Counted from the first letter of the stretch, positions 6,526-15,645 are shown. The stretch is 27,473 bases of DNA from JAYFRE01 sp034926235 (GCA_034926235.1 JAYFRE010000169.1:1-27473), one strand, 5' to 3'. Notes: generated by a model not told the origin, from the letters alone. A program made the numbers and translations.

Positions 6526-8118
6526 ATGCCCTGCGTCGAAGACGGCCTTAGGACCCTGTTGGCGGCGCGCAGCCAGGGGCGGATCGCGCGTTTCAAACCC
6601 GGTCAGTGGGAGACGATCTCGGCCCTGCTGGATAAGCGGGAAGAGGGCGGTGTGCTTTTGATCCAGCGTACCGGCTGGGGCAAAAGCCTGGTTTATTTCG
6701 CTGCGGCGCTGGGGTTGCGTGGCCGGGGCGAGGGACCGGTTCTGCTGATATCGCCCCTGGTGTCCCTGATGCGCGATCAGGTGTCGGCGGCGCGCGGCCT
6801 TGGGATCGACGCACGCGCCTTCGCCGGGGCGGATGGCGGCGGCTGGGAGGATATCGGCGCGGTGCTGACCGACGGTTCGGCCGATATCGTGATGATGTCT
6901 CCGGAAAAACTGGCTTCTTGCGACGGAACGAACCCCCATCTCAAGAACGCCTTGGCGCGGGTTTCCCTGCTGGCGATCGACGAGGCCCATTGCCTGTCCG
7001 ACTGGGGGCATGATTTCCGCCCCGATTACCGGCGCATCCGCCGCCTGATTGCGGACAATCTATCGCCGGGAACGCCGGTTCTGGCCACGACCGCCACCGC
7101 CAATAGCCGGGTGATCGAGGATCTGAAGCGTGAATTGGGATTGGGACGGATCGTTTCCGGTCCGTTGATCCGCGAATCACTGGCGCTGCAAATCCTATCC
7201 CTGCCCAGTCTGGCGCACCACTATGCCTGGATCGCGCAACGATTGCCCCATCTTCCGGGCAGCGGCATCGTCTATGTTCAGACCAGGAGGGGGGCGGAAC
7301 AGCTTGCCGCCTGGCTTGCCAGCCGGGGAATCGATGCGCCGGCCTATCACGCCGGGTTGGCCGATGACGGTGAACGAGTCCGGCTGGAGGATTCCCTGCG
7401 CGAGGACCGGGTCAAGGCTTTGACGGCGACCTCGGCGCTGGGCATGGGGTTCGACAAACCCGATTTGTCTTTCGTCTTTCACCTGGGGACGCCGCTATCG
7501 CCGGCTCATTACTATCAGCAGGTGGGACGCGCCGGGCGCGCGCTGAAACAGGCCCATGGCGTGCTTCTGGCCGGACCGGAAGATGACGCGTTGGCGCGCC
7601 GTCTGATCGGGGATGCCTATCCGCCCCAAGCCGCATTGAGGGAAACGCTCGACGCCATCGAAGATTGCGAAGACGGAATCGGCGAACGCACGCTTGCCGC
7701 CATGCTCGATTGGCCCGAAGTGACGGTTCGTTCCTGCCTTCGGGTAATGGCGGCGGCGGAAACCCCGCCGATCCGGCGTTCGAACGGACGCTGGCATCCA
7801 ACCTTTCATCCCTTCACGCTCGATTCCGAGGAGCAGGAACGCCGCGCCCGGCAACGTCTGGCGGAATGGGACCGGATGACGGATTATGCCGCCCATCATG
7901 GGTGTCTGATGCGTTTTCTAACGGGTGAATTGGGCGATCCCGATCAAACCCCTTGCGGGCGCTGCGCCAATTGTTTGGGGCGTCCGGCTCTGCCCCCCGG
8001 CGTCAGTCGCCGGGAATTGAAACGCGCACGGAACTGGATGGCTCGGGCCGGCGTCAAAGACGATCCCGCCCCGTCGCCCGGTTGGGTCCGTGCTTTGCGG
8101 GCGCTCTTCAGGATTTAA
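6526..8118 (+). CDS. RecQ-family ATP-dependent DNA helicase
   Basis: A 530-residue superfamily 2 helicase expected to unwind DNA 3' to 5'. Walker A is TGWGKS (residues 49-54), with Trp where classical RecQ has Gly. Walker B is DEAH (152-155), followed by the RecQ aromatic-rich loop CLSDWGHDFRPDY. Motif VI appears as QQVGRAGR. Four Cys (460, 477, 480, 483) match the RecQ zinc-binding subdomain. An HRDC domain is missing; the protein ends about 45 residues after the zinc site. It follows arfB by 8 bp with only a weak ribosome site, suggesting coupled expression. It may be a RecQ-like paralogue rather than the housekeeping RecQ. Confidence 0.88.
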   Translation: MPCVEDGLRTLLAARSQGRIARFKPGQWETISALLDKREEGGVLLIQRTGWGKSLVYFAAALGLRGRGEGPVLLISPLVSLMRDQVSAARGLGIDARAFAGADGGGWEDIGAVLTDGSADIVMMSPEKLASCDGTNPHLKNALARVSLLAIDEAHCLSDWGHDFRPDYRRIRRLIADNLSPGTPVLATTATANSRVIEDLKRELGLGRIVSGPLIRESLALQILSLPSLAHHYAWIAQRLPHLPGSGIVYVQTRRGAEQLAAWLASRGIDAPAYHAGLADDGERVRLEDSLREDRVKALTATSALGMGFDKPDLSFVFHLGTPLSPAHYYQQVGRAGRALKQAHGVLLAGPEDDALARRLIGDAYPPQAALRETLDAIEDCEDGIGERTLAAMLDWPEVTVRSCLRVMAAAETPPIRRSNGRWHPTFHPFTLDSEEQERRARQRLAEWDRMTDYAAHHGCLMRFLTGELGDPDQTPCGRCANCLGRPALPPGVSRRELKRARNWMARAGVKDDPAPSPGWVRALRALFRI

Positions 8119-8154
8119 GCGGACGGCTGTTTTCAATCAGGCTAAAGGAACATC

Positions 8155-8871
8155 ATGACCCCCGACGAAATCGTCGAACGCGTTCTTTTCCGGGATGCAA
8201 TGATGTTGGTGCTGGACAAACCCGCCGGGTTGGCGGTGCATGCCAGCGGACGCGATGACGATCACCTCGGCCATTATCTCGACGCGTTGCGTTTCGGCCT
8301 GCCTCATGCGCCTGAATTGGCGCATCGGCTAGACCGCGAAACGTCGGGTTGTCTGGTTCTTGGACGCCATCGCCAAGCCCTGAAGAAACTGGGCGCTTTG
8401 TTCGCTCATGGCAAAGTCCGGAAAACCTATTGGGCGCTGGTGGTGGGCGGCCCCGCCGAGGAATCCGGTCTGATCGATGCCCCCCTAGCGAAATTGGAAC
8501 GGAAATATGGCTGGCGGATGAAGGTGGACGCCGCCGGGCAGCCCTCCCGGACCGAATGGCGGGTTCTGGGCCGGGGCGGGCGGCTGTGCTGGCTGGAATG
8601 CCACCCTTTGACCGGACGGACTCATCAAATCCGGGTTCATCTGGCCTCGATCGGCTGTCCTATCGTCGGCGATCGTTTCTATGGCGCTGGAACCGCCGAT
8701 CTGATCGCGCCCAATCTGCATCTGCATGCTCGGTCGGTATCATTGCCGCTTTACCATCAAAAGCCGCCGATCGTCGTCGAGGCGCCTTTGCCAGAAGCGA
8801 TGGCGGCGGGTTTCGGATCGTGCGGTTGGCTGGGCGAGGCGTCGCCATTTCCGAATAAGGGTGTAGAATGA
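8155..8871 (+). CDS. RluA-family RNA pseudouridine synthase (copy 1)
   Basis: A 238-residue pseudouridine synthase that isomerises specific uridines in rRNA or tRNA. The motif HRLDRETSG places the catalytic Asp at residue 60. The RluA-family segments LDKPAGLAVH near the N-terminus and HPLTGRTHQIRVHL near residue 165 are present. There is no N-terminal S4 domain, so it is closer to RluA/TruC-type enzymes than to RluC or RluD. AAAGGA lies five bases before the ATG. It starts 36 bp after the helicase stop on the same strand. Its target site cannot be read from sequence. A second member lies at 13572-14243. Confidence 0.9.
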   Translation: MTPDEIVERVLFRDAMMLVLDKPAGLAVHASGRDDDHLGHYLDALRFGLPHAPELAHRLDRETSGCLVLGRHRQALKKLGALFAHGKVRKTYWALVVGGPAEESGLIDAPLAKLERKYGWRMKVDAAGQPSRTEWRVLGRGGRLCWLECHPLTGRTHQIRVHLASIGCPIVGDRFYGAGTADLIAPNLHLHARSVSLPLYHQKPPIVVEAPLPEAMAAGFGSCGWLGEASPFPNKGVE

Positions 8872-8905
8872 GTGTTTGAAAACTTAAATTGGGAGGGATC
8901 GGCAT

Positions 8906-9832
8906 ATGCGTATTCTGATCGTGGGGGCCGGGGCCATCGGCGGCTATTTCGGCGGGCGTCTGGTGCAATCCGGGGCGGATGTCTCGTTTCTGGTGCGCCC
9001 CAAGCGCCGCGAGGCTCTCGCCGCCACAGGGCTGGTCATCAAAAGCCCGATGGGCGATTTTTCCGCTCCGGTCAAAACGGTGCTGGCCGAAGAAATCGCA
9101 GCACCCTACGACCTCGTTTTCTTAAGCTGCAAGGCTTATGACCTGGACAACGCCATTGCATCCCTGACCCCCGCCATGGGACCGAACTCGGCGCTGATGC
9201 CGATGTTGAACGGGATGGCGCATCTGGACCGGCTGAACGACCGCTTTGGCGAGGAACGAATCCTGGGCGGGCTGTGCGCCATCTCCTCGACCCTGGGGCC
9301 GAAAGGCGAAATCCTGCATCTGAACAATGTGCATCTGACCGTGTTCGGCGAACAGACCGGACAGATGAGCGACCGGGTCCAGGCCATCGCCGCCCTGTTC
9401 GGCAAGACCGCCTTCGCCAGCCGGGCAAGCGAGATCATCCTGCAGGAGATGTGGGAAAAGTGGGTGTTCCTGTCGAGCCTGGCCGCTGCCACCTGCCTGA
9501 TGCGCGCCAATGTCGGTGAGATCGTGGCGGCGGGCGGCGCGCCGATGATCGAGACCATCCTTGACGAGGTGCGCGCCGTCGCCGCCGCCAGCAGCCACGC
9601 GCAACGCGCCGAGGTGTATGCGAAGGTGCGCGCCGATCTGACCGATCCGTCCTCCACCGTCGCTGCTTCGATGCTGCGCGATCTGGAAAAAGGCGGCCCG
9701 GTCGAAGCCGATCACGTGTTGGGCGATCTGATTGCCCGGGGCGAGCGGGCCGGCGTGGCGACACCTCTTCTGTCCCTGGCCTATACGCACCTTAAGGCGG
9801 CCGAGCAACGCTGGGCGCGGCGCGGGGCGTAA
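8906..9832 (+). CDS. ketopantoate reductase (ApbA/PanE) family protein
   Basis: A 308-residue NADPH-dependent dehydrogenase of the 2-dehydropantoate 2-reductase family; true members make pantoate for coenzyme A. The N-terminal Rossmann motif is GAGAIGG (7-13). The catalytic Lys is likely K185 in EMWEKWVFLSS. In E. coli PanE this Lys is followed at +4 and +8 by two Asn that bind substrate; here these positions are Leu189 and Ala193. The substrate may therefore not be ketopantoate, as is common in this diverse family. A good ribosome site (GGGAGGGA) precedes the ATG. It is 34 bp after the pseudouridine synthase gene and may be the last gene of the arfB group. Confidence 0.85.
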   Translation: MRILIVGAGAIGGYFGGRLVQSGADVSFLVRPKRREALAATGLVIKSPMGDFSAPVKTVLAEEIAAPYDLVFLSCKAYDLDNAIASLTPAMGPNSALMPMLNGMAHLDRLNDRFGEERILGGLCAISSTLGPKGEILHLNNVHLTVFGEQTGQMSDRVQAIAALFGKTAFASRASEIILQEMWEKWVFLSSLAAATCLMRANVGEIVAAGGAPMIETILDEVRAVAAASSHAQRAEVYAKVRADLTDPSSTVAASMLRDLEKGGPVEADHVLGDLIARGERAGVATPLLSLAYTHLKAAEQRWARRGA

Positions 9833-9846
9833 CAGCGCGGTAACAA

Positions 9847-9889
9847 GGCGGCCCGGCTTTCTTCTTTTCCGGAATTAGGCCGGGTCGCC
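9847..9889. other. hairpin between convergent genes
   Basis: GGCGGCCCGGC (9847-9857) pairs with GCCGGGTCGCC (9879-9889), eleven pairs with one G-U on the plus strand, around a 21-base loop containing the stop of the minus-strand kinase gene. Neither side is followed by a T-tract, so it is not a standard intrinsic terminator, though it sits where one is expected. Confidence 0.35.
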
Positions 9890-12800
9890 GCGTGCGCTGA
9901 TATGCCGAGCCAGAACGGCGAACAGGCGTGATGGATCGATCGGCTTGGCGATATGATCCACCATGCCGAATTCGAGACAGCGCTGCTTGTCCTCGTCGCT
10001 GGCATGAGCGGTCATGGCGATGATCGGCGGCAAGGTGATTCCGGGAAGGGCGAATAAACGCCGGGTCGTTTCGTACCCATCCATTTCCGGCATCTGGACG
10101 TCCATCAGAATGGCGTCGAATTCCTGCGATCGTGATTGGACGAGCGTGATGGCCTCCTCGCCGCTGGACGCGGTGACGGGGATGATTCCGGCGATGATCA
10201 GGAATTCGACGGCGATTTCCTGGTTGATCCGATCGTCTTCGACCAGAAGGACGCATGTGTTCTGAAGGGATTTGACCGCGGGCCGGCTGCGCGTTGGCGC
10301 GCGCGGGCCGGCGGATTGGCGGTCGGACGGAAGACGGCGGTTTCCGTCGAACAGATTGGCCAGGATTTCGGTCAGGGCCGATGGGATAACCGGCTTGGTC
10401 AGGATGCCTTCGACATTCAGCGCGTCGATCTGGTCCATGCATTGGTCGGGACAGAAGGCGGGCGGCATCAGGATGATGGGGGAATCGCGAAGCTCCGGCA
10501 TCGCTTTGATGCGCCGCGCCGCCTCGACTCCGCTGATTCCTGGCATGGCGGCGTCTAAAATGACCAGCCCATAGGGCATTCCCGTTTGCTGGGCGCGAAG
10601 CATTTCCTCGACGACGTTGGCGGCGTCGCTCAGGCGGATGACGTCGCAGGACAGGGCGACAAGCTGCCGGGCAAGCGCGTCCCGCGCTCGTGCGTTGTCG
10701 TCGATCAGCAGGACTTTGAGCCCCGGAGCCGGTATTTTCCGGGGCTCCGGAGCATTCTCGACGCGGCCGAACCGCGCGGTGAAGACGAAGCGGCTGCCTT
10801 GGCCCGGTTCCGAGGAAACGCCGATCGTGCCGCCCATGACTTCGGTCAAGCGTTTGCAAATGGCAAGGCCAAGGCCAGTGCCGCCGTAACGGCGTGTGAT
10901 CGAGCTGTCGGCTTGCGAAAAAGGCTGGAAGAGAAGACTGGTTTGCTCTGCATTCATGCCGATGCCGGTGTCCCGAACCGAAAAACGCAGCGTGACCTGG
11001 TTGCTGGAAATCTCCGCGCGTTCGACATCGACGGCAACGTCGCCGGTTTCGGTGAATTTGAGCGCGTTATGGATCAGATTGGTGAGAATCTGGCCCAAAC
11101 GCAGCGCATCGCCCACCAGTTGAGAGGGAACGTCGCTGCCGACCGAAAAGACCAGTTCGATCGCCTTTTCCTGGGCGCGCTGGGCCAAAAGATCGCTGAC
11201 CGACGCCAGTACGTCGTCCAACCGGAAAGGACGGATTTCCAGCGCGATCTGGCCGGATTCGACCTTGGACAGATCCAGAATGCCATTGATGATTTCCATG
11301 AGCGACGAGGCGGCAGTCTCGATCTTCGAGACATAGTTGCGCTGCCGGTCCTCGAGATCGGTCCGCGCGAGCAGGGAACTCATCCCGATGATGGCGTTCA
11401 TGGGGGTGCGGATTTCATGGCTCATATTGGCCAGGAACTGGCTTTTCGCCTGGGTAGCGACTTCGGCGCGCGCTTTTTCGGTGGCCAGAGTTTCGGCCAG
11501 ATTGCGGAGTTTCCACGCCTGACGTTCCAGTGCCTGGCGGTTTTCTTCCAGTTCCTGTTCGGTCCGTTTGCGCTCGGTGATGTCGTAGGCCCAGAAGACA
11601 TGCCAGCCCGCGCCGATGAAGGACGCCGGCTCGCTGGACAGCAAAAGCCACGGCCCGAATTGGTCTTTCCGCCGGGTCAGTCTGGTTTCGAAATCGCGCA
11701 GACTGTCGCCCTTTTGAAGAATGGTCCGGATGGTTTGCCATTCCTCGGGCAGGTCGAAGAGATTCTGGGCTTTGATGTCCTGAAGCGCTCGTTCCGGCAG
11801 ATCGAGCAGTTCGAGCATGCGCGGATTGACGAAATCGATGCGTCCATCCAGATGCACGATGGCGGTGCCGATCGGGCTGGTGGTCAGCAGATTGCGCAGC
11901 CGTTCGGCGGAATCGCGCAATCCGGCCTCGGCCCGCTTCTGTTCCGAAACATCCTGGAAGATGTTCAAAAGATGCGCGTCGCCGCCGCTATAAAAACGCG
12001 AAAAATGGCATTCCACCCAGATCGAGCGCCCCGACGGCGAAACCCGATGCAGTTCCGCGCGCCGGGGCAATCCTTCGGCGACGACCCATTCAGCCGAAAT
12101 CAAAAGATCGCGATCCCGCCAGAAAGGCGATGTCCGGAAATTCGTATCCACCAGCCCATCCATCGATCCGGCGGCGATCCGTTCGGCGGCGGCGTTGGCG
12201 AGCACGCATTCCCCGTCCGAGGCACGGTAGGCGGCGATGCCGGCGAACGAGTTCTCCATGATGCGGTTGTTGATGTCGATGGCTTCCCACAACCGGTCAT
12301 GGGCGCGATAGGCTTCCTGATTGGCATGGACCATGCGGCGGATCAGCGACAAGAGCCAGAACGCCAATCCGACGATGAGCAGGAACAGGGCGCCGCCGGA
12401 CAGGACGGCGGGCAGGGTATCGACGAAAGGCGTTCGTCCGGGAACGACGTTTTCGCCATCGGCGTCACGTCGGCCCGAGGTGAGGATGGACAGAGCCGCG
12501 ATTGTCGGGCGTTCGTCGACGGCCAGCCGTTCGGCGATTTCTTCCGGGCTGTAGCCGGAATCGATCAGGATCGGGATCTGGTCGATAGCGGACCGGTAAT
12601 GGGCAAAACTGTCGCGCAGGGTGTCGATGGCTTCGATTTCTTCGGGGTCCGATGTCGTTTTTTCATAGAGCGCCAGGATTCTTAGGAGATTGTCGATCTG
12701 GCCTTCCATGACCGGCACCAATGTCCGGTCGCGGTGCAGGATCGCTTTTTTGAAGCTGTGGATGAAGCCGCCATAGCCGACGACCCGGTGGATCTCGGTC

Positions 12801-12991
12801 CTGGTTTCCCAGGCATGCCCCAGGCGGTAGAGGCGGTCCATCAGAAAGACGCCTGATAAGGTCAGCAGCAACACCAGCAGTGTTGATACCAAGGCCACGG
12901 CGAGGGTTTCACGCCGAGCCGACCGGGGCGATCCTTCGCGCCGGGAAACGCCGTTTTCAGCCGTTTTTCCTGTCGCCATCGGTCGGCTCAC
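9875..12991 (-). CDS. hybrid sensor histidine kinase with two receiver domains
   Basis: A 1038-residue inner-membrane sensor kinase. Transmembrane segments lie at about 29-51 and 193-216, enclosing a 140-residue periplasmic sensory region that looks helical. Two PAS-like domains follow (about 236-352 and 362-480), then a short coiled coil and the HisKA domain with phosphoacceptor His525 in MSHEIRTPMN. The HATPase part has N-box HNALKFTETG, DTGIGM and GGTGLGLAI. Two receivers follow: the first has Asp813 (VILDAAMPG) but its usual acidic pair is IDD, and the second has VEDD and Asp964 (LMDVQMPEMDG). The start codon is GTG, with GGAAG upstream; an in-frame ATG four codons later is possible. No Hpt domain or partner regulator lies nearby, so signal and output are unknown. 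Confidence 0.92.
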   Translation of the reverse strand: MSRPMATGKTAENGVSRREGSPRSARRETLAVALVSTLLVLLLTLSGVFLMDRLYRLGHAWETRTEIHRVVGYGGFIHSFKKAILHRDRTLVPVMEGQIDNLLRILALYEKTTSDPEEIEAIDTLRDSFAHYRSAIDQIPILIDSGYSPEEIAERLAVDERPTIAALSILTSGRRDADGENVVPGRTPFVDTLPAVLSGGALFLLIVGLAFWLLSLIRRMVHANQEAYRAHDRLWEAIDINNRIMENSFAGIAAYRASDGECVLANAAAERIAAGSMDGLVDTNFRTSPFWRDRDLLISAEWVVAEGLPRRAELHRVSPSGRSIWVECHFSRFYSGGDAHLLNIFQDVSEQKRAEAGLRDSAERLRNLLTTSPIGTAIVHLDGRIDFVNPRMLELLDLPERALQDIKAQNLFDLPEEWQTIRTILQKGDSLRDFETRLTRRKDQFGPWLLLSSEPASFIGAGWHVFWAYDITERKRTEQELEENRQALERQAWKLRNLAETLATEKARAEVATQAKSQFLANMSHEIRTPMNAIIGMSSLLARTDLEDRQRNYVSKIETAASSLMEIINGILDLSKVESGQIALEIRPFRLDDVLASVSDLLAQRAQEKAIELVFSVGSDVPSQLVGDALRLGQILTNLIHNALKFTETGDVAVDVERAEISSNQVTLRFSVRDTGIGMNAEQTSLLFQPFSQADSSITRRYGGTGLGLAICKRLTEVMGGTIGVSSEPGQGSRFVFTARFGRVENAPEPRKIPAPGLKVLLIDDNARARDALARQLVALSCDVIRLSDAANVVEEMLRAQQTGMPYGLVILDAAMPGISGVEAARRIKAMPELRDSPIILMPPAFCPDQCMDQIDALNVEGILTKPVIPSALTEILANLFDGNRRLPSDRQSAGPRAPTRSRPAVKSLQNTCVLLVEDDRINQEIAVEFLIIAGIIPVTASSGEEAITLVQSRSQEFDAILMDVQMPEMDGYETTRRLFALPGITLPPIIAMTAHASDEDKQRCLEFGMVDHIAKPIDPSRLFAVLARHISARGDPA

Positions 12992-13039
12992 ATGTTTTCA
13001 CTTCCGGCGGGGTGCCGAGAGTGGCGGAATTTTGCCTTG

Positions 13040-13465
13040 TCAGGCGCCGAAAAGGCGCTTCAATTCGATTTTGGGGCAGCGGTCCATCACCACGGCCAAT
13101 CCGGCGGCTTGGGCGCGGGCGGCGGCTTCGTCGTGGCGGACGTGAAGCTGCATCCAGACGGTCTTGGCCTTGATCGCTATGGCGTCTTCGACGATCGGGG
13201 GAACAGCGTCCGAGGTGCGGAAAATGTCCACCATATCGATGGGCTCATGAATGTCCCGAAGCGAAGCGCGCACCGTTTCGCCCAGGAGTTCCTGGCCGGC
13301 CAGCCCCGGATTGACGGGAATGACGCGATATCCTTTGGATTGAAGGAAATGCATCACTTCATGGCTGGGGCGTTCGGCATTGGCCGACGCGCCCACCAAA
13401 GCGATGGTTTTGGTCGAGGACAGGATGTTCTTGATGAAAGAATCGTCGTAATGAAGCTCGGCCAT
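13040..13465 (-). CDS. CoA-binding domain protein (YccU type)
   Basis: A 141-residue stand-alone CoA-binding (Rossmann-fold) protein, the type annotated as YccU or predicted CoA-binding protein. The N-terminal part has TIALVGASANAERPSHEV and RVIPVNPGLAG, and the C-terminal part has TVWMQLHVRHDEAA and a Cys near the end in MDRCPKIE, all typical of the family. The cellular role is not established. The ATG at 13465 is chosen because AGGA lies seven bases upstream; the frame is open further upstream, but that part would overlap the leader of the divergent pseudouridine synthase gene. The kinase gene begins 48 bp downstream on the same strand. Confidence 0.87.
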   Translation of the reverse strand: MAELHYDDSFIKNILSSTKTIALVGASANAERPSHEVMHFLQSKGYRVIPVNPGLAGQELLGETVRASLRDIHEPIDMVDIFRTSDAVPPIVEDAIAIKAKTVWMQLHVRHDEAAARAQAAGLAVVMDRCPKIELKRLFGA

Positions 13466-13571
13466 GATTTTTCCTGGAAATTCGGGGTTTGAACCGCTAA
13501 TCCGCCCATGAGGCGGTGATGTCCCGGCGTGGCGGGAAAGGCAAACATCCACCATGATAGCAGGATCGGCG

Positions 13572-14243
13572 ATGACCCCCAAGGAACTGAAGCAGCGCAT
13601 CCTTTACCAGGATTCCAACATCGTCGTGCTCGACAAGCCGGCGGGGTTGGCGGTTCATGGCGGGCCATCGACTCACGTTCATCTGGAATCCGTTTTGGAA
13701 TCGCTTTGGTCCGAACCGGGACGGACGCCGCGTCCGGCGCACCGTCTTGACCGCGACACGTCGGGCTGCCTGGTGCTGGCGCGTCACGACAAGGCGCGCG
13801 CGCGTCTGGGACGTCTGTTCGGAGCCGGACAGATCGGCAAGCTTTATTGGGCAGTGGTCGAAGGGATCCCCGGCGCGGAAGTGGGAACGATCAGGATGCC
13901 TTTGCGCAAGGAGAACAGCCGCGCGGGCTGGCGGATGGTGTCCGATCCGGCGGGAAGCCCGGCCTGCACAAACTGGCGGCGGATGGGCGAGAGCAGCAAC
14001 CGGGCCTGGCTGGAATTGGAACCCTTGACCGGACGGACGCACCAGATCCGCGTGCATTGCGCGCTGGCGCTGGGATGTCCGGTGCTGGGCGATCCGGTCT
14101 ATGGACGGCCGGGACCGCTTTTGCACCTGATGTCGCGGCGCATCCAGATTCCCTATTGGGCCGAACGTCCGCCGATTATGGTCACTGCGCCCGTGCCGGA
14201 ACATATGCGGGTCCTGCTTGCCGATTGCGGATACCGGGAATAG
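13572..14243 (+). CDS. RluA-family RNA pseudouridine synthase (copy 2)
   Basis: A 223-residue pseudouridine synthase paralogous to the one at 8155. The catalytic Asp is residue 60 in HRLDRDTSG, and LDKPAGLAVHGG and EPLTGRTHQIRVH are conserved. No S4 domain is present. The ATG at 13572 is preferred to the one at 13554 because AGGA lies six bases upstream and the resulting N-terminus, MTPKELKQRIL, parallels MTPDEIVERVL of copy 1. It is divergent from the CoA-binding protein gene with 106 bp between the starts, and converges with the DUF1465 gene 10 bp after its stop. The modified RNA position is unknown. Confidence 0.9.
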   Translation: MTPKELKQRILYQDSNIVVLDKPAGLAVHGGPSTHVHLESVLESLWSEPGRTPRPAHRLDRDTSGCLVLARHDKARARLGRLFGAGQIGKLYWAVVEGIPGAEVGTIRMPLRKENSRAGWRMVSDPAGSPACTNWRRMGESSNRAWLELEPLTGRTHQIRVHCALALGCPVLGDPVYGRPGPLLHLMSRRIQIPYWAERPPIMVTAPVPEHMRVLLADCGYRE

Positions 14244-14253
14244 ACAAGGCCGG

Positions 14254-14625
14254 TCAAGCTTGGCGGGCGGAGCGGGCGATGCCCCGCATGCGCGCGAACA
14301 GATCGTTGCCGCGCAGGATCAACGCGGACAGATCTTCAGGCAATCCGGTAGGGTCGTTTTCCAGACTGCCTTCAGCTTCAAATTCCTGCGTTTTCACCGC
14401 CAGTTCGTCCGGACCGATCTCGCCGACGGCGGCGGCCTTGTGCCACATCAGCCAGGACAGGATATTGGTCAGCAGATTGGTCAGACGGCTGGATTGCCGG
14501 ATCGCGGCCAGGCGCTGCATCGGGTCCTCGAAGTCGCGGTCCTGACTGGCGATGACATAGTCGCGCGCCGCTTCCGTCAGGGCGACGGTGTCTTGGATGG
14601 CCGCGTCGATGATTTTTTCGTCCAT
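14254..14625 (-). CDS. DUF1465 / RcdA-like protein
   Basis: A 123-residue mostly helical protein. The core SRLTNLLTNILSWLMWHKAA, followed by GEI, resembles the DUF1465 family, which includes RcdA, the adaptor that helps ClpXP degrade CtrA in Caulobacter; this assignment is from memory of the pattern. It appears shorter than Caulobacter RcdA, mainly at the ends, so it may be a divergent member with a different role. AAGGAGA lies upstream of the ATG at a somewhat long spacing. It follows the EamA transporter gene by 90 bp on the same strand and may be cotranscribed with it. Confidence 0.65.
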   Translation of the reverse strand: MDEKIIDAAIQDTVALTEAARDYVIASQDRDFEDPMQRLAAIRQSSRLTNLLTNILSWLMWHKAAAVGEIGPDELAVKTQEFEAEGSLENDPTGLPEDLSALILRGNDLFARMRGIARSARQA

Positions 14626-14715
14626 GGACCTTTGTTCTCCTTGAAAATAAAAGGATCCCGTCCGTTTAAAGGCTCCCGTTCTACGCCAAAGCGACCGCCG
14701 TTTCCATCCGTCGCG

Positions 14716-15645
14716 CTACGACGGATCCGAATGGCGGACGGGCGGCGCTTTCCCCGGGATCGTCGCCAAGGCGACGGCAGCAAAAACCAAGGCAACCGCC
14801 ACCCAGATCCATGGGCCATATTGTTCGCCCAGGAATCCGACACCGATCGCCAGACCGGTAGCGGTGATGACATAGCCGACTTGGCTCATATAGACCGCCC
14901 CGGCGATCTGTTGCAGGGTCAGGAACATGACATAGCCGATGGCGGTGATGGCGACGACGAAAGCCAGCAGCAGAATGCCCCGTTCGGTTGGGAGAAGGAT
15001 GGAGGTGCCGGTTTCCCCCGTCAGGCCGGTCAGCAGCAGCACGGGCAGCAGCCACAGCGCCCCGGCCAGCAGCATTCCCGCCGCCAAGGGCAGGGGTTTT
15101 GCTCCCGGCGGCCAGGACCGGCTGCGATAGATATTGCCGAAAGCCAGCGACAAGGGCGCGCTCATGGCGATGGCCAGCCAGAAGGGATCGGCATTTAGAT
15201 TGCCCTTGGGCAGGGTGATCGCCAGGGACGCTGCCAAACCAAGCAGGATGCCGCCGGCGCGCCAGGGATTAAGCCGTTCCATGCCGATCGCCAAGGCCAT
15301 GCACAGCGTGATCAGCGGTGGAAAGCAGTAAAGAATGGCGATCAGGCCCGCGCCCAGATGGGGCACGGATAGAAACAGAAGCTCGTTGGGCAGGGCGATG
15401 CCGGACAGGCCGGCGATGGCGTAATAGCGCATGCTCCGCCGGTCCAAGGACAGGCGATGGCCGAGAATACGGCACAGTGCCAGGATGGCTAAGCCCGCGC
15501 CGCTGGCCTGGACGATGGCGAACAGGGACGGGGAAACGGCGTTCTCGGCGGCGAGCTTGACCAGAACCGGGATAAGCCCCATCAGCAGGCCGAAACCGAT
15601 GACCAGGATCAGAGGCAGAAAGCGTGAGGAAGATGGCGACGTCAT
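14716..15645 (-). CDS. EamA/DMT-family transporter
   Basis: A 309-residue inner-membrane protein with about ten hydrophobic segments in two homologous halves, the layout of the drug/metabolite transporter (EamA) superfamily. The first half shows LVIGFGLLMGLIPVLVKLA and LFLSVPHLGAGLIAILYCFPPL. The second shows AITAIGYVMFLTLQQIAG and a closing GFLGEQYGPWIWVAVALV. Family members export or import small metabolites or amino acids; the substrate cannot be inferred. The gene is divergent from the Panacea-domain gene. Confidence 0.87.
   Translation of the reverse strand: MTSPSSSRFLPLILVIGFGLLMGLIPVLVKLAAENAVSPSLFAIVQASGAGLAILALCRILGHRLSLDRRSMRYYAIAGLSGIALPNELLFLSVPHLGAGLIAILYCFPPLITLCMALAIGMERLNPWRAGGILLGLAASLAITLPKGNLNADPFWLAIAMSAPLSLAFGNIYRSRSWPPGAKPLPLAAGMLLAGALWLLPVLLLTGLTGETGTSILLPTERGILLLAFVVAITAIGYVMFLTLQQIAGAVYMSQVGYVITATGLAIGVGFLGEQYGPWIWVAVALVFAAVALATIPGKAPPVRHSDPS

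Noticed and set aside
10586..12685. 699-residue plus-strand open frame antisense to the histidine kinase
   Set aside because: The minus strand carries complete PAS, HisKA, HATPase and receiver motifs; the long antisense frame is a GC-bias artefact.
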